From Paenibacillus sp. FSL R10-2734 (GTDB lineage: Bacteria; Bacillota; Bacilli; Paenibacillales; Paenibacillaceae): DNA of 64,000 nt. The DNA is taken from positions 5,952,001-6,016,000 of the forward strand of contig NZ_CP150170.1 in assembly GCF_037963865.1 (NCBI RefSeq). Direction: 5' to 3'. Positions 9,514-18,062 of the stretch are shown in pieces. The notes under the pieces are model-generated. The model was not told where the DNA came from and made no database searches. It saw nothing but the letters and a program-made list of their open reading frames with translations. Each line of letters starts with the position of its first letter. The first letter of the stretch is position 1. The position numbers and the translations under genes are program-made.

Positions 9514-10773
9514 TCAGAAAAAACGATCGACCAAGTATTTCGAATATACGATACAGTTCTCCAGTGTAGGAAAATTCATGATTTCTCCAGCATAATAAAG
9601 CTTATTTCTCCCCTGCATCTGATCCAGCCGTTCATAAAAGCCTTCACGGATTGCATTAGAATCCACATGGGGGAACTGCTTCCAGCGCTTCATCATATAC
9701 AGACGGATGTTCTCGCCGCCAAGCTCGCGGAGTTTATTTTCTACCTTTTCCCGCATCTCTTGATCTGTCATTTCATCATTCTCCGCTACATAAACCGTAA
9801 CTAGATCCGTTGTTCCCATATCTGCCCATCTGTAATACCATGCCATCATATGTCCCTTGCGTTCAGGATTCATATTGCGGGGGATATATCCAGAAAGCTC
9901 AGGTAACCCCTTCACTCTGTAAGCATATACCCGAAACCGTTCATAGGTTATGCACTCTAATAGAGTCTTATCCTCCGTAGATAAGTGAACCATATCGCCT
10001 AGATGTTCTAAGGAAGCTGTATAAATAACCTTGTCAAAATAAAAGATATCCTGGTTTGTTTCCACCCGCACCTGACCATTTACCTCTTGCTCCATATGTA
10101 GCACTTCACAAGTCAGACGCAGATCCTCTACTTGGTCGGCCATTCTTCTAATGAGTTCAGTAACTCCCTTAGGCCAGGTTATCATGTGCGTGATCTCAAT
10201 AAAGGATAATAGATTATCATAAGTTAGAAATTTCAACACATACGCGGCCGGCACATCATGAATACTCCCAAAACCAAAGGTATTGAAGTAATGCATATAA
10301 ACCTGCCCAATAACGGTAAGCTCATTCTCTGCACACCACTCTGAAAATGGCTGGCATAGATCGGGTGGTAAGTGTAGAAAACCCGGTTCTTGCAGTGACT
10401 TATAACGCTTCAAAATATCCGGCAACCGTTTGAATTCTTGTGCAAAGGCCTGGATCTGGTCCATGGGAATCTGAGTAGTCTTCCGCCCGTTTATATCAAA
10501 AAATCCCCGTTCCAATAGTGGCCCTTTATCCATAAGATCAAACTCGCGCATGAGTTCAATCGTATGTTTATAACTTGGCAAGCCAATTAGTGTCCCCATT
10601 TCATAAGTTTTCCCTTTGTATTCAATGGAGTGGCATTTGCCACCCACTCGGTCTGACTTCTCAAGGAGAGTAATATGGGTATATCCTTTTTTCGCTAGTT
10701 GGTAGGCAGCTGTAACCCCAGAAATCCCTGCACCAATAATACCAATCCTATCTTCATACTTAATATTTGTCAT
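9514..10773 (-). CDS. FAD-dependent amine oxidase-like oxidoreductase
   Basis: Soluble flavoprotein of 419 residues. The N-terminus has a Rossmann dinucleotide fold, IGIIGAGISGVTAAYQLAKKG, followed by the acidic end of beta-2 (LLEKSDRVGGKC), the standard FAD fingerprint of the NAD(P)-binding-8/amine oxidase superfamily. The C-terminus contains LYYAGEIMNFPTLENC, the second FAD-contact region. The substrate is not evident; polyamine, phytoene and protoporphyrinogen oxidases share the fold. I chose the ATG at 10773 because AAGGAGA lies about 9 nt upstream. It begins 5 nt after the stop of the transposase-like gene at 10779, so the two are probably cotranscribed. Confidence 0.85.
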   Translation of the reverse strand: MTNIKYEDRIGIIGAGISGVTAAYQLAKKGYTHITLLEKSDRVGGKCHSIEYKGKTYEMGTLIGLPSYKHTIELMREFDLMDKGPLLERGFFDINGRKTTQIPMDQIQAFAQEFKRLPDILKRYKSLQEPGFLHLPPDLCQPFSEWCAENELTVIGQVYMHYFNTFGFGSIHDVPAAYVLKFLTYDNLLSFIEITHMITWPKGVTELIRRMADQVEDLRLTCEVLHMEQEVNGQVRVETNQDIFYFDKVIYTASLEHLGDMVHLSTEDKTLLECITYERFRVYAYRVKGLPELSGYIPRNMNPERKGHMMAWYYRWADMGTTDLVTVYVAENDEMTDQEMREKVENKLRELGGENIRLYMMKRWKQFPHVDSNAIREGFYERLDQMQGRNKLYYAGEIMNFPTLENCIVYSKYLVDRFF

Positions 10774-10778
10774 CACCG

Positions 10779-11804
10779 TTATCTCCTTGTAAATAACCAT
10801 AATGGCAAGGTCTCTCGCTGACCTGTATACTCAAGTGCGACATCTGATGGTATTTTACCTTGATTAGGTCCGTCGGTGATTACCCTGCTGAAGTTATAGA
10901 TCCTCAAATATTCGTGTAAGCGCTTTTCTAAAATTTCAAAGGAATCTATCGTATCATCCGCCCAAGCTTGCTGGTAAAACTCTTTCGTCAACACCGCTAC
11001 AAATTGCTGTAAAGGCTGAAATATCTCAGTCTGATCTGCAGGTATGGCTACTTGATTAATGTTGTTCTTATGTAAAAAATCGCTGTACTTATGTTTACCT
11101 CTATCCCAGTTTGTAGTGAATTCACGACTCTTGTTCGTAACCAGATTGTCGATTTGGAATTCTAAAGTCTTCATCAATGGAATGACCTTCAAATGCATAA
11201 AATCTATAAAATGAATGGTCGACTTCCGATTATATAGCTTAACTAAACCTAATCTAGAATAGGCATCGTAGATCACGTATTGATACACCTTGCCTACCCT
11301 TGGAAATACTCCCATATAGCTAATACTCTGTTGGCACATATACCCGGGATGAGCATTTTCCAGATTTTTCATCTTATAATCAAGAGGTTTTGTTCTCTCT
11401 CTATTAGCGGCTTGTGCGCCATCTCTCTTTTTTGCTTTAACTTCTTTGGCATAAGCCTCACGCTCTACTCTCGTACTAAGTCCGTTTCGACGCAGCACAT
11501 TATAAATACCAGACTCCCCTATGTTCACACCCTCATCCTGCAATTCATAAAAGATTCGCTTGGGCCCATCTTCAGGGAACTTGGCAACGTATTGTAAGAT
11601 CAATCTTTCCGTTCGCTTATCCACTTTATTAGGCATTACCGGTTTTCGTTCCTTCTCTGCCAGTCCATCCATACCCTGCTCTTGGTAAGCTTTACTCCAC
11701 TGATAATAGATCGTCCGAGAAATGCCAAACTCCTTGCAGGTTTCGCTCACATTTTTACTGATGGTTCCTTGCATGAGGATATGATATTTGTTGTTTGCAT
11801 TCAC
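10779..11804 (-). CDS. Transposase-like protein with HTH and degenerate DDE integrase fold
   Basis: Intact 341-residue protein. Residues about 1-70 form a helix-turn-helix (ETCKEFGISRTIYYQWSKAY), and residues about 70-125 a second winged segment. The rest resembles the rve integrase core of IS481-like transposases (VGKVYQYVIYDAYSRLGLVKLYNRK, then REFTTNWDRGKHKY, then KEFYQQAW). Against the family pattern as I remember it, the catalytic Asp of W-x-x-D-x-T is Ser, the Asp of T-D-N-G is Asn, and the Glu of V-E-R-F is Gln. All three metal-binding positions would be lost, so transposition is unlikely. Start is GTG at 11804 behind AGGGGGTG. No inverted ends were found. It may act as a DNA-binding regulator of the adjacent flavoprotein gene. 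Confidence 0.8.
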   Translation of the reverse strand: MNANNKYHILMQGTISKNVSETCKEFGISRTIYYQWSKAYQEQGMDGLAEKERKPVMPNKVDKRTERLILQYVAKFPEDGPKRIFYELQDEGVNIGESGIYNVLRRNGLSTRVEREAYAKEVKAKKRDGAQAANRERTKPLDYKMKNLENAHPGYMCQQSISYMGVFPRVGKVYQYVIYDAYSRLGLVKLYNRKSTIHFIDFMHLKVIPLMKTLEFQIDNLVTNKSREFTTNWDRGKHKYSDFLHKNNINQVAIPADQTEIFQPLQQFVAVLTKEFYQQAWADDTIDSFEILEKRLHEYLRIYNFSRVITDGPNQGKIPSDVALEYTGQRETLPLWLFTRR

Positions 11805-11912
11805 CTATTTCACCCCCTACTCTCTTTATTTTATACATAGTTGGCATTTAAAACAGTGCTATTCTACAATATCTTAAGTTCTTTTCATGACTAATGTAGG
11901 GTGATCTATATT

Positions 11913-11942
11913 AAAAAAGAGAGACAGCTCAAGGCTTCTCTC
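11913..11942 (-). terminator. Weak terminator at the end of the phosphoesterase gene
   Basis: On the minus strand AGAGA...TCTCT with an inner AGC/GCT pair encloses the stop codon region and is followed by six T. The stem is short, so confidence is moderate. Confidence 0.45.
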
Positions 11943-12666
11943 CATTCCGTACAAAATGTGTGATGTATTCCCCTCCAGAGATCTCCAAGCAGTTCAGACG
12001 TTGACCGTATGCGCATCCACCATCCACGCCAATCTTATCTCCCTGCGGACTAAACCAGATTTCTTCCGAATCATGTAGATCCATCGTTGAGGTATGACCG
12101 AAAATAATCGTTTTATTAGTGCTGACTACCGGCTTCGTATAAAATGGTTCTCTGATCCAGATAAAATCATACGGCTCCTGCTGCTTCCAATCCTTTATCA
12201 ATGGATTAATCCCCGCGTGAACAAAAATATGCTCTTCTGTCTCATAATAAAGTGGCAATGAACTTAGAAAATCCAAATGATGTTTGTATTTCTGTCTAAT
12301 TTCTTCTTTTAGCAGCATGTAATCCTTCCAGCCAAAATCCTTTTTAAAAAAGTCAGAATCCGCCTCACAATAACTCATCAATGTATACAAACCGCCGTTA
12401 CTCAGCCAATGCGTATCCAGTTTATCATCCTCGCTGGTGAGCGCATCATATGCCATTTTATCGTGATTACCTTTTAGAACAACCGCGCCACATTCCCGCT
12501 TCAGGGTCATGACTTGATCCACAATCCCTTTACTATTGGGGCCTCTATCCACATAATCTCCCATCAGGACGAGCTTGTCCTCGGATGGTCGATAATTCAC
12601 TTTGTTTAACAATGCGTTAAATTCGGAATAACTTCCGTGAATGTCACTAATCGCTAATATTCTGAT
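11929..12666 (-). CDS. Calcineurin-like phosphoesterase (PrpE/Ser-Thr phosphatase type)
   Basis: Metallophosphoesterase of about 245 residues. All metal-binding motifs of the family are present: DIHGSY near the N-terminus, GDYVDRGPNS, GNHDKMAYD, HAG, and GHT near the C-terminus. These coordinate two metal ions in protein Ser/Thr phosphatases or diadenosine tetraphosphatases of the PrpE/ApaH type. No ATG, GTG or TTG sits behind the good AAGGAGG site. With ideal 7-nt spacing the first codon is ATC at 12666 (then RILAISDIHG), exactly where homologs would carry Met. The alternative is TTG at 12696, ten codons earlier, with a weaker site. The start is therefore uncertain. Confidence 0.85.
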   Translation of the reverse strand: MRILAISDIHGSYSEFNALLNKVNYRPSEDKLVLMGDYVDRGPNSKGIVDQVMTLKRECGAVVLKGNHDKMAYDALTSEDDKLDTHWLSNGGLYTLMSYCEADSDFFKKDFGWKDYMLLKEEIRQKYKHHLDFLSSLPLYYETEEHIFVHAGINPLIKDWKQQEPYDFIWIREPFYTKPVVSTNKTIIFGHTSTMDLHDSEEIWFSPQGDKIGVDGGCAYGQRLNCLEISGGEYITHFVRNGEKP

Positions 12667-12713
12667 TGTAATTCCTCCTTGCTCTGGATGCTGCAAGCTA
12701 AAACGCCTTCGGC

Positions 12714-12792
12714 GTCCTTTAAAGGACAGTGAGCGTTTATGCGAGAATTATAAGGATAAAGTATATCGTGAAACTTATACTTTCTTATAATT
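12714..12792. other. Palindrome and AT-rich inverted repeat upstream of the phosphoesterase
   Basis: GTCCTTTAAAGGAC (12714-12727) is a perfect 14-bp palindrome. At 12746-12792 an imperfect inverted repeat pairs AATTATAAGGATAAAGTATA with TATACTTTCTTATAATT. Both lie in the promoter region of the leftward phosphoesterase gene and may be operators or transcript hairpins. Confidence 0.5.
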
Positions 12793-12835
12793 AAAAAAAG
12801 ACGTTCCGGCCAAAGGCACCGAAATATCTTTTTTT
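12793..12835 (-). terminator. Terminator of the first marR-type gene
   Basis: On the minus strand a long A-run/T-run stem with an inner CGG-TGCC-TTT-GGCCG stem ends in TCTTTTTTT, just after the MarR stop. Confidence 0.6.
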
Positions 12836-12845
12836 GTTATGTTCG

Positions 12846-13367
12846 CTATACGGAATCCATTACGAGTGGATCTTCATCGGATGGATTAAAAAGCTGGCGG
12901 CTTCTGACCTCATGCACCGCTTCTTGAAAACGATCACACAGAAAAATCAACTGGTCAATTTCTTTCTTACCTACTTTTTCCGTAACCTCACTTAGAATAC
13001 CTGAAAAAGTAGCCATCTGGGAATCATAAATCTGCTCCCCTTTATTCGTCAGACCAATATATACAACCCGCCGATCTGTACCGGACGTTGTTCGCACCAC
13101 GTAACCCTTCTCCTCCAAGCTATTTACCATTTGTGTCGCAGTAGGTCTGCTAATTTGGAGCAGGTCACTTAATCTGGAAATCATGACTCCCTGCTGCTCC
13201 TCGACTACCTCTGAAAGCTTCTTTTGCTTCATCAAATTGTTTATGACATACATCATCATAAATTCTCTATATGAAATAGCTTCCTTCGAGGACGGACGTG
13301 AGGTCAAACGTTTAATATTTTCAAATGCTATGATTAGCTTCTGCTCTTGACTATTTTGGGTATCCAT
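12846..13367 (-). CDS. MarR family transcriptional regulator
   Basis: Winged helix-turn-helix regulator of 173 residues. The DNA-binding part (SRLSDLLQISRPTATQMVNSLEEKGYVVRTTSGTDRRVVYIGLT) is the classic MarR wing with the D-R-R turn. Such proteins are usually dimeric repressors released by small phenolic or drug ligands. The divergent neighbour is an MFS drug exporter, and a perfect palindrome lies in the shared gap, so it is probably the local repressor of both. GGAGGTG precedes the ATG at 13367. Confidence 0.9.
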   Translation of the reverse strand: MDTQNSQEQKLIIAFENIKRLTSRPSSKEAISYREFMMMYVINNLMKQKKLSEVVEEQQGVMISRLSDLLQISRPTATQMVNSLEEKGYVVRTTSGTDRRVVYIGLTNKGEQIYDSQMATFSGILSEVTEKVGKKEIDQLIFLCDRFQEAVHEVRSRQLFNPSDEDPLVMDSV

Positions 13368-13387
13368 AAGGCACCTCCAATTTACTC

Positions 13388-13401
13388 AATCTAATTAGAT
13401 T
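13388..13401. promoter_or_regulatory. Candidate MarR operator
   Basis: AATCTAATTAGATT is a perfect 14-bp palindrome 20 nt upstream of the marR start, in the gap shared with the divergent MFS gene. A related half, CTAATTAA, occurs near 13523. The role is inferred from position. Confidence 0.6.
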
Positions 13402-13583
13402 ACTTACCTATTTCCAAAAAATCAAGTCCAAATCACATTCTCATTCCATAAAAATTAAATAATTAAACAGTTGTGCTATATGACGAATTTGTGTATTATA
13501 CATAAATGATAGTTTGGCTACCTAATTAATACGACATGAATTCCCAAACTACAATATATAGAAGTTAAAGGAGAGGAACAGCT

Positions 13584-15215
13584 CTGGAGCATCTCACTCA
13601 GAAAAAGAAAGTTACAATTATGATTGCTTTAATGGCGGCTATGTTTTTCGCAGCAATCAACCAGACGATTGTGGGTACTGCAATGCCCCGAATTATTGCG
13701 ATGTTAGGAGGCATTGAACATTATACTTGGGTCATCACCATTTATATGCTCACCTCAACAATCGCTACTGTACTTGTCGGTAAACTATCCGATATTTATG
13801 GGAGAAAGCCATTCCTGTTAGCAGGGATCGTTATTTTTATTATAGGTGCTTTCCTATCCGGATTGTCGACCAATATTTTTCAAATGATCACTTATCGCGG
13901 GATTCAAGGTCTAGGCGGCGGGATTCTAATGTCGGCTACCGTAACCGCTGTAGGTGATTTGTTCGCTCCTAGAGAGAGAGCCAAGTGGACTGGTATTATG
14001 ATGGCCATATTTGGATTCTCTAGCGTAATTGGTCCTACCCTTGGCGGCTTCATGGTGGATCATATGGCCTGGAAATGGATCTTCTGGATCTTCTTGCCTT
14101 TCGGTGTCGTGGCTTTCTTTATGATTTGGAGAATGTTCCCTAAAACTGCACGCTCCACCTCTGAATCCATCGACTATTTAGGCTCCATTTTCCTTTCCCT
14201 TACCATTGTTGCACTCTTGCTCGGCTTTTCATGGGCAGGAACAAAGTATGACTGGGGTTCTCCAGAAATTCTCGGCTTGTTCGGAGCGTCTGTTCTAGGA
14301 GTCATCATTTTGATTCTGATTGAACGAAAAGCTAAAAGCCCAGTGCTGCCATTATCCTTATTTAAGAATTCCATCGTAACCATCTCCATGGTTGTCGGCT
14401 TCCTGATGAATGCCGGTATGATGGGCGCAATGATCTATCTACCCTTCTTTGTTCAAGGTGTAGAAGGTGTCTCCCCAACCAACTCCGGATTCATTAATAT
14501 GCCGATGTCACTGGCAATGATTGTACTTAGTACGCTTGTGGGAAGATGGATCTCCAAATCAGGTAAATACAAGCGTTATGCCCTGATTGGTATGCCATTT
14601 ATGGTTGCAGCCATGATCTTAATGGCCTTTATGAGTAACATTACTATGGCAGTAGTCAGCATGATTGTCTTCGGTATTGGGTTAGGACTATCGATGCCTG
14701 TATTTACCTTAACGGTACAAAATGCCGTAGCCCCTTCCCTGCTAGGTGTTGCTACAGCTACAAATACTTTGTTCCGTAATTTAGGTGGAACCATAGGGAT
14801 TGCTGTTATGGGTACCATCATGAACTCAACATTAGCGAATAAATTAGAAACCGCAGTTTCCTCTGGTAAGGGTCCAGATTTAACCAAACTTGACCCGGAA
14901 TCCGCTAAACAGCTTTCCGCATTTATGAACCCGCAAATGCTGCTAGATCAGCCTAAGCTGAAGGAACTGCATGCAACGCTGCCAGAGCAAATTCAGCCGC
15001 TCTTCAACCAATTGATTGAGATGCTGCGAAACGCACTAAGTGATTCCCTGACGGTTGTATTCTTAAGCGGTACGGCGCTACTACTTATCGCAGCCCTGCT
15101 TGTAATATTCCTTAAAGAGATTCCGTTACGTAGTGGAGAGAAAAAAATGGAGGTACAAGCAGAGGGAAAAAGCGGAAGCAAAAACCTTGAAAAGTCTGTA
15201 CCTGCTACACATTAA
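13584..15215 (+). CDS. MFS multidrug exporter, DHA2 (EmrB/QacA) family
   Basis: Membrane protein of about 543 residues with roughly 14 transmembrane helices, a proton-coupled drug antiporter of the DHA2 type. Motif A is GKLSDIYGRKP and motif C is GFSSVIGPTLGGFMVD in helix 5. Helix 1 carries NQTIVGTAMPRI, with Asn where many members have Asp. The C-terminus ends in a Lys-rich tail. The ATG at 13620 lies inside helix 1 and has no ribosome site. AAAGGAGAGG at 13567-13576 is 7 nt before an in-frame CTG at 13584, which would add the expected cytoplasmic leader EHLTQKKKVTI. I therefore chose CTG. A MarR gene is divergent, and a hairpin terminator follows. Confidence 0.92.
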   Translation: MEHLTQKKKVTIMIALMAAMFFAAINQTIVGTAMPRIIAMLGGIEHYTWVITIYMLTSTIATVLVGKLSDIYGRKPFLLAGIVIFIIGAFLSGLSTNIFQMITYRGIQGLGGGILMSATVTAVGDLFAPRERAKWTGIMMAIFGFSSVIGPTLGGFMVDHMAWKWIFWIFLPFGVVAFFMIWRMFPKTARSTSESIDYLGSIFLSLTIVALLLGFSWAGTKYDWGSPEILGLFGASVLGVIILILIERKAKSPVLPLSLFKNSIVTISMVVGFLMNAGMMGAMIYLPFFVQGVEGVSPTNSGFINMPMSLAMIVLSTLVGRWISKSGKYKRYALIGMPFMVAAMILMAFMSNITMAVVSMIVFGIGLGLSMPVFTLTVQNAVAPSLLGVATATNTLFRNLGGTIGIAVMGTIMNSTLANKLETAVSSGKGPDLTKLDPESAKQLSAFMNPQMLLDQPKLKELHATLPEQIQPLFNQLIEMLRNALSDSLTVVFLSGTALLLIAALLVIFLKEIPLRSGEKKMEVQAEGKSGSKNLEKSVPATH

Positions 15216-15234
15216 TCACAAATAACCTTACCTT

Positions 15235-15273
15235 AGAGATGTCCGTAAACAGTTTAGGCTGTGCGGCATCTCT
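15235..15273 (+). terminator. Terminator between the MFS and second MarR genes
   Basis: AGAGATG and CATCTCT pair around a longer loop with an inner CCG/CGG pair, followed by TTTCT. The genes converge here. Confidence 0.75.
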
Positions 15274-15290
15274 TTTCTATATATTAAGGT

Positions 15291-15758
15291 TTAGGATTCG
15301 CTTTGTTGATCGTTCAATTCTTCGAAATAATCGTAGACTTCGTTTAACAGCCCCATCAACGAATCTGTCTTTTCTTTGCCCATATAATCAATCATGCCTT
15401 TAAAGGTGTTCCGAGATTTCGTTATGGCCATTTCAGCCAGATGCTCTCCTTTTTCCGTAAGCGTGATCTCACTAATTCGGCGATCCTGTGCATCGGCAGA
15501 ACGCACCACATATCCTTGTGCAATCAGGCTATTGACCATCTGCGTAACCGTAGGAGAGGTGACTTTTAGAAACTTGCTAATATCTGAAACGGTCTGGCCC
15601 TTCTTCCCTTCCCGTTCTTTGCCCAGCTTTAAAGAGACCAACATCCGAACCTCGCTTGGCTTCAATCCCCAGACCGTAGTTTTACGCCAGTTCATTCTGG
15701 CAAATTGCTGAAAGGCTTCCATTAGTCCATCCACATTTTGATATCTATCTTCGTTCAT
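15291..15758 (-). CDS. MarR family transcriptional regulator
   Basis: A second MarR protein (155 residues), convergent with the MFS exporter. The winged helix-turn-helix reads ISKFLKVTSPTVTQMVNSLIAQGYVVRSADAQDRRISEITLT, clearly related to the first MarR in this region. I placed the start at 15758 (MNEDRYQNV), where GGGGTG lies 6 nt upstream; a longer frame from 15779 lacks a ribosome site. Its targets are unknown: it may act on the divergent amidase gene or on the exporter. The second case would give the exporter two related regulators. Confidence 0.88.
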   Translation of the reverse strand: MNEDRYQNVDGLMEAFQQFARMNWRKTTVWGLKPSEVRMLVSLKLGKEREGKKGQTVSDISKFLKVTSPTVTQMVNSLIAQGYVVRSADAQDRRISEITLTEKGEHLAEMAITKSRNTFKGMIDYMGKEKTDSLMGLLNEVYDYFEELNDQQSES

Positions 15759-15916
15759 CAGTACACCCCATAAGATCATTTAACACTAAGTATAGCCTAA
15801 TCAGACGTAAAAAAGAATTGGTAGATGTCAGCTATCCATTTTCAAAAGATTACTGGCGAGATGTATAATACAATAGAGACAGTCTATTCATTCCTATTCG
15901 AAAGAGGTTATCTATC

Positions 15917-17413
15917 ATGTCCTTTCCTTATTCTACATATGACGCTCTAGGACTTGCTGCGCTTGTCAAAGCACGCGAAGTCTCCCCTCGAGAGCTTGTC
16001 GAAGCCGCCTTCGCTCGGCTCGATGAAGTTAATCCAGTCCTAAATGCGGTCGTACGCACTCGTAGAGAAGCTGCCCTTAGGGAAGCTGACGAGATGCCAG
16101 TTCATGATAGCTCTCGTCCATTTGCTGGCGTTCCCTTTCTGCTAAAGGATATCTCCCAAGCTATCGCTGGAGAACCTCTCACTTCGGGAGCCATGCTAAT
16201 GAAAGACCACATTGCAAGACGTGACTCGAACTACGTAGCACGAATCAGAAGCGGCGGATTTATTCCGCTTGGACATACAAACACCCCAGAATTCGGCCTC
16301 AAAAACATTACCGAGAACGTCCTCCACGGCCCAGCACGTAATCCGTGGAATCCCGATTATTCCCCTGGTGGTTCGAGTGGTGGCGCAGCGGCGGCGGTGG
16401 CTTCTGGTATCGTTCCAGCAGCTGGAGCCAGTGATGGCGGCGGCTCAATCCGTATCCCTGCCTCGTTCACCGGCTTGTTCGGGATGAAGCCAACCCGTGG
16501 ACGTACCCCAGTAGGACCAGGTGTAGGCCGTCAATGGCAAGGTGCTTCTATTGACTTTGCATTGACAAGATCCGTACGTGATAGTGCTGCTATGCTGGAT
16601 CTACTGCAGGTCGTACAGCCAGAGGCCGCTTTTCAGACACCTCTATATCCAGGCGTCTATCTGGACGATCTATTCAAGCCTGCACAGCGAAAACTACGCA
16701 TAGCGTTCACAACGGCTTCACCAGTAGGTACTTCTGTTACTAATGAAGCAGTAATCGCTGTACTCAAGACTGTAAAATGGCTCGAAGCTGAAGGGTATGA
16801 AGTTGAAGAAAAGCTAAGTCCAGTAAATGGCGTAAGGCTGATGGAGAATTACTATACGATGAACACTGGGGAAGTGGCAGCGATGTTCGTGTCACTGGAA
16901 AAAATGATGGGACGCTCCATTAATGCCAGTGAAGTGGATATCGTCACTTGGGTCCTCGGGGAAGCCGGAAAAAAAGTCTCTGCGGCTGAATTCGTGCATA
17001 GTCTGGATGAATGGGATATTGCAGCCGCTCAAATGGCAAGTCTGCTAAACCGCTACGATCTATACATCACACCAACAAATGCAGATTCAGCCCCTAGAAT
17101 TGGCGAGTTAACGCATAGCTCTGCTGAGATCGAGAAGCTGCTGCATGTACATGAGCTGCCGAAAGAGGAACAACAGCGAATGATTTACGCTATGTTTGAG
17201 CCAAGTCTAACCTATACGCCGTTCACTCAGCTCGCCAATTTGACAGGCCAACCAGCAATGAGTGTTCCCGTCCATATGTCCCGAGAGGGTCTGCCGATGG
17301 GGGTACAGGTAATGGCTGCTAAAGGCCGGGAAGATTTACTGCTACAGCTTGCAGCCCAGCTTGAACAATCCGAGCTGTGGGTAGGGATGACAGGGAATCC
17401 GCTTTTCCCTTGA
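15917..17413 (+). CDS. Amidase-signature family enzyme
   Basis: Cytoplasmic amidase of 498 residues that hydrolyses carboxylic amides through a Ser-cisSer-Lys triad. All three are visible: Lys77 in PFLLKD, Ser153 in PGGSSGGAAAA and the nucleophile Ser177 in GGGSIRIP. The 24-residue Ser-Ser spacing matches the family. No linked gatB or gatC gene is present, so this is a stand-alone amidase and not GatA. The substrate is unknown. AGAGG lies 9 nt before the ATG. It ends 31 bp from the end of the convergent tetR gene with no obvious terminator between. Confidence 0.92.
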   Translation: MSFPYSTYDALGLAALVKAREVSPRELVEAAFARLDEVNPVLNAVVRTRREAALREADEMPVHDSSRPFAGVPFLLKDISQAIAGEPLTSGAMLMKDHIARRDSNYVARIRSGGFIPLGHTNTPEFGLKNITENVLHGPARNPWNPDYSPGGSSGGAAAAVASGIVPAAGASDGGGSIRIPASFTGLFGMKPTRGRTPVGPGVGRQWQGASIDFALTRSVRDSAAMLDLLQVVQPEAAFQTPLYPGVYLDDLFKPAQRKLRIAFTTASPVGTSVTNEAVIAVLKTVKWLEAEGYEVEEKLSPVNGVRLMENYYTMNTGEVAAMFVSLEKMMGRSINASEVDIVTWVLGEAGKKVSAAEFVHSLDEWDIAAAQMASLLNRYDLYITPTNADSAPRIGELTHSSAEIEKLLHVHELPKEEQQRMIYAMFEPSLTYTPFTQLANLTGQPAMSVPVHMSREGLPMGVQVMAAKGREDLLLQLAAQLEQSELWVGMTGNPLFP

Positions 17414-17444
17414 TGAATTAGGGATCAGGCTCTAATAGCTCGTG

Positions 17445-18044
17445 TTACTCCTGCTCCCGCCCGCAAATGCCATAGAAGAAGATATGGATGGCTTCCTCTA
17501 TGTAGGCATCCATATCTTCCTGTTTGCTGGCCTCGTCTAGAAGTTCACCCGCATTACGCATATACATCCCCATTAGTGTAAGTATCCCTTTGGTGGATAC
17601 TTTATTTGAGATTTCTCCCCGCGCTTTCCCATCCTCAACCATCTTCACCAGCAACGGCAAAATATCATTCGCATATCGTTCCTCAATATAATGGAACATT
17701 TCTTGATCCTCAATCATAAGCTCATTCACAGTCGCGGGAGATAATCCACGGTAAGTTTCCCTTTCCATGGATAGAATGTAACCAATAATCTCCTTTAGAG
17801 AGTGCTCTTCATGAATGCAATCTTCAAACTCCTGAATTTCCTTCTGAACAAAGTCCTTAAAGGATTCACTGAGCAGCGCTTCCTTGCTGCCAAAATAATT
17901 ATAAATCGTCACCTGTGAGACACCTGCTTCTTTCGCAATGTCTGCGATCCGGAGACGTTTGGGTTCCCAGCTCTTGAGCATCTCCATGGTAGTCTTCATA
18001 ATTTTGAGCTTTATTTGAGCGGCTCTTTTCTCAAATCCATTCAT
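17445..18044 (-). CDS. TetR family transcriptional regulator
   Basis: Regulator of about 199 residues. The N-terminal helix-turn-helix reads RIADIAKEAGVSQVTIYNYFGSKEALL, typical of TetR repressors; the C-terminal half is a helical ligand and dimerisation domain. I prefer the ATG at 18044 (AAGGGTGG 5 nt upstream) over the GTG at 18053. It is divergent from a two-gene ABC exporter, and two inverted repeats lie between them, so it probably represses the exporter and itself. Confidence 0.88.
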   Translation of the reverse strand: MNGFEKRAAQIKLKIMKTTMEMLKSWEPKRLRIADIAKEAGVSQVTIYNYFGSKEALLSESFKDFVQKEIQEFEDCIHEEHSLKEIIGYILSMERETYRGLSPATVNELMIEDQEMFHYIEERYANDILPLLVKMVEDGKARGEISNKVSTKGILTLMGMYMRNAGELLDEASKQEDMDAYIEEAIHIFFYGICGREQE

Positions 18045-18062
18045 GCTATCCACCCTTAACTT

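Noticed and set aside
10779..11804. Active insertion sequence
   Set aside because: No terminal inverted repeats or target duplication, tight coupling to the next gene, and apparent loss of the DDE residues.
15917..17413. GatA subunit of the tRNA amidotransferase
   Set aside because: The sequence has the amidase signature, but no gatB or gatC is linked and the flanks are regulators and exporters.
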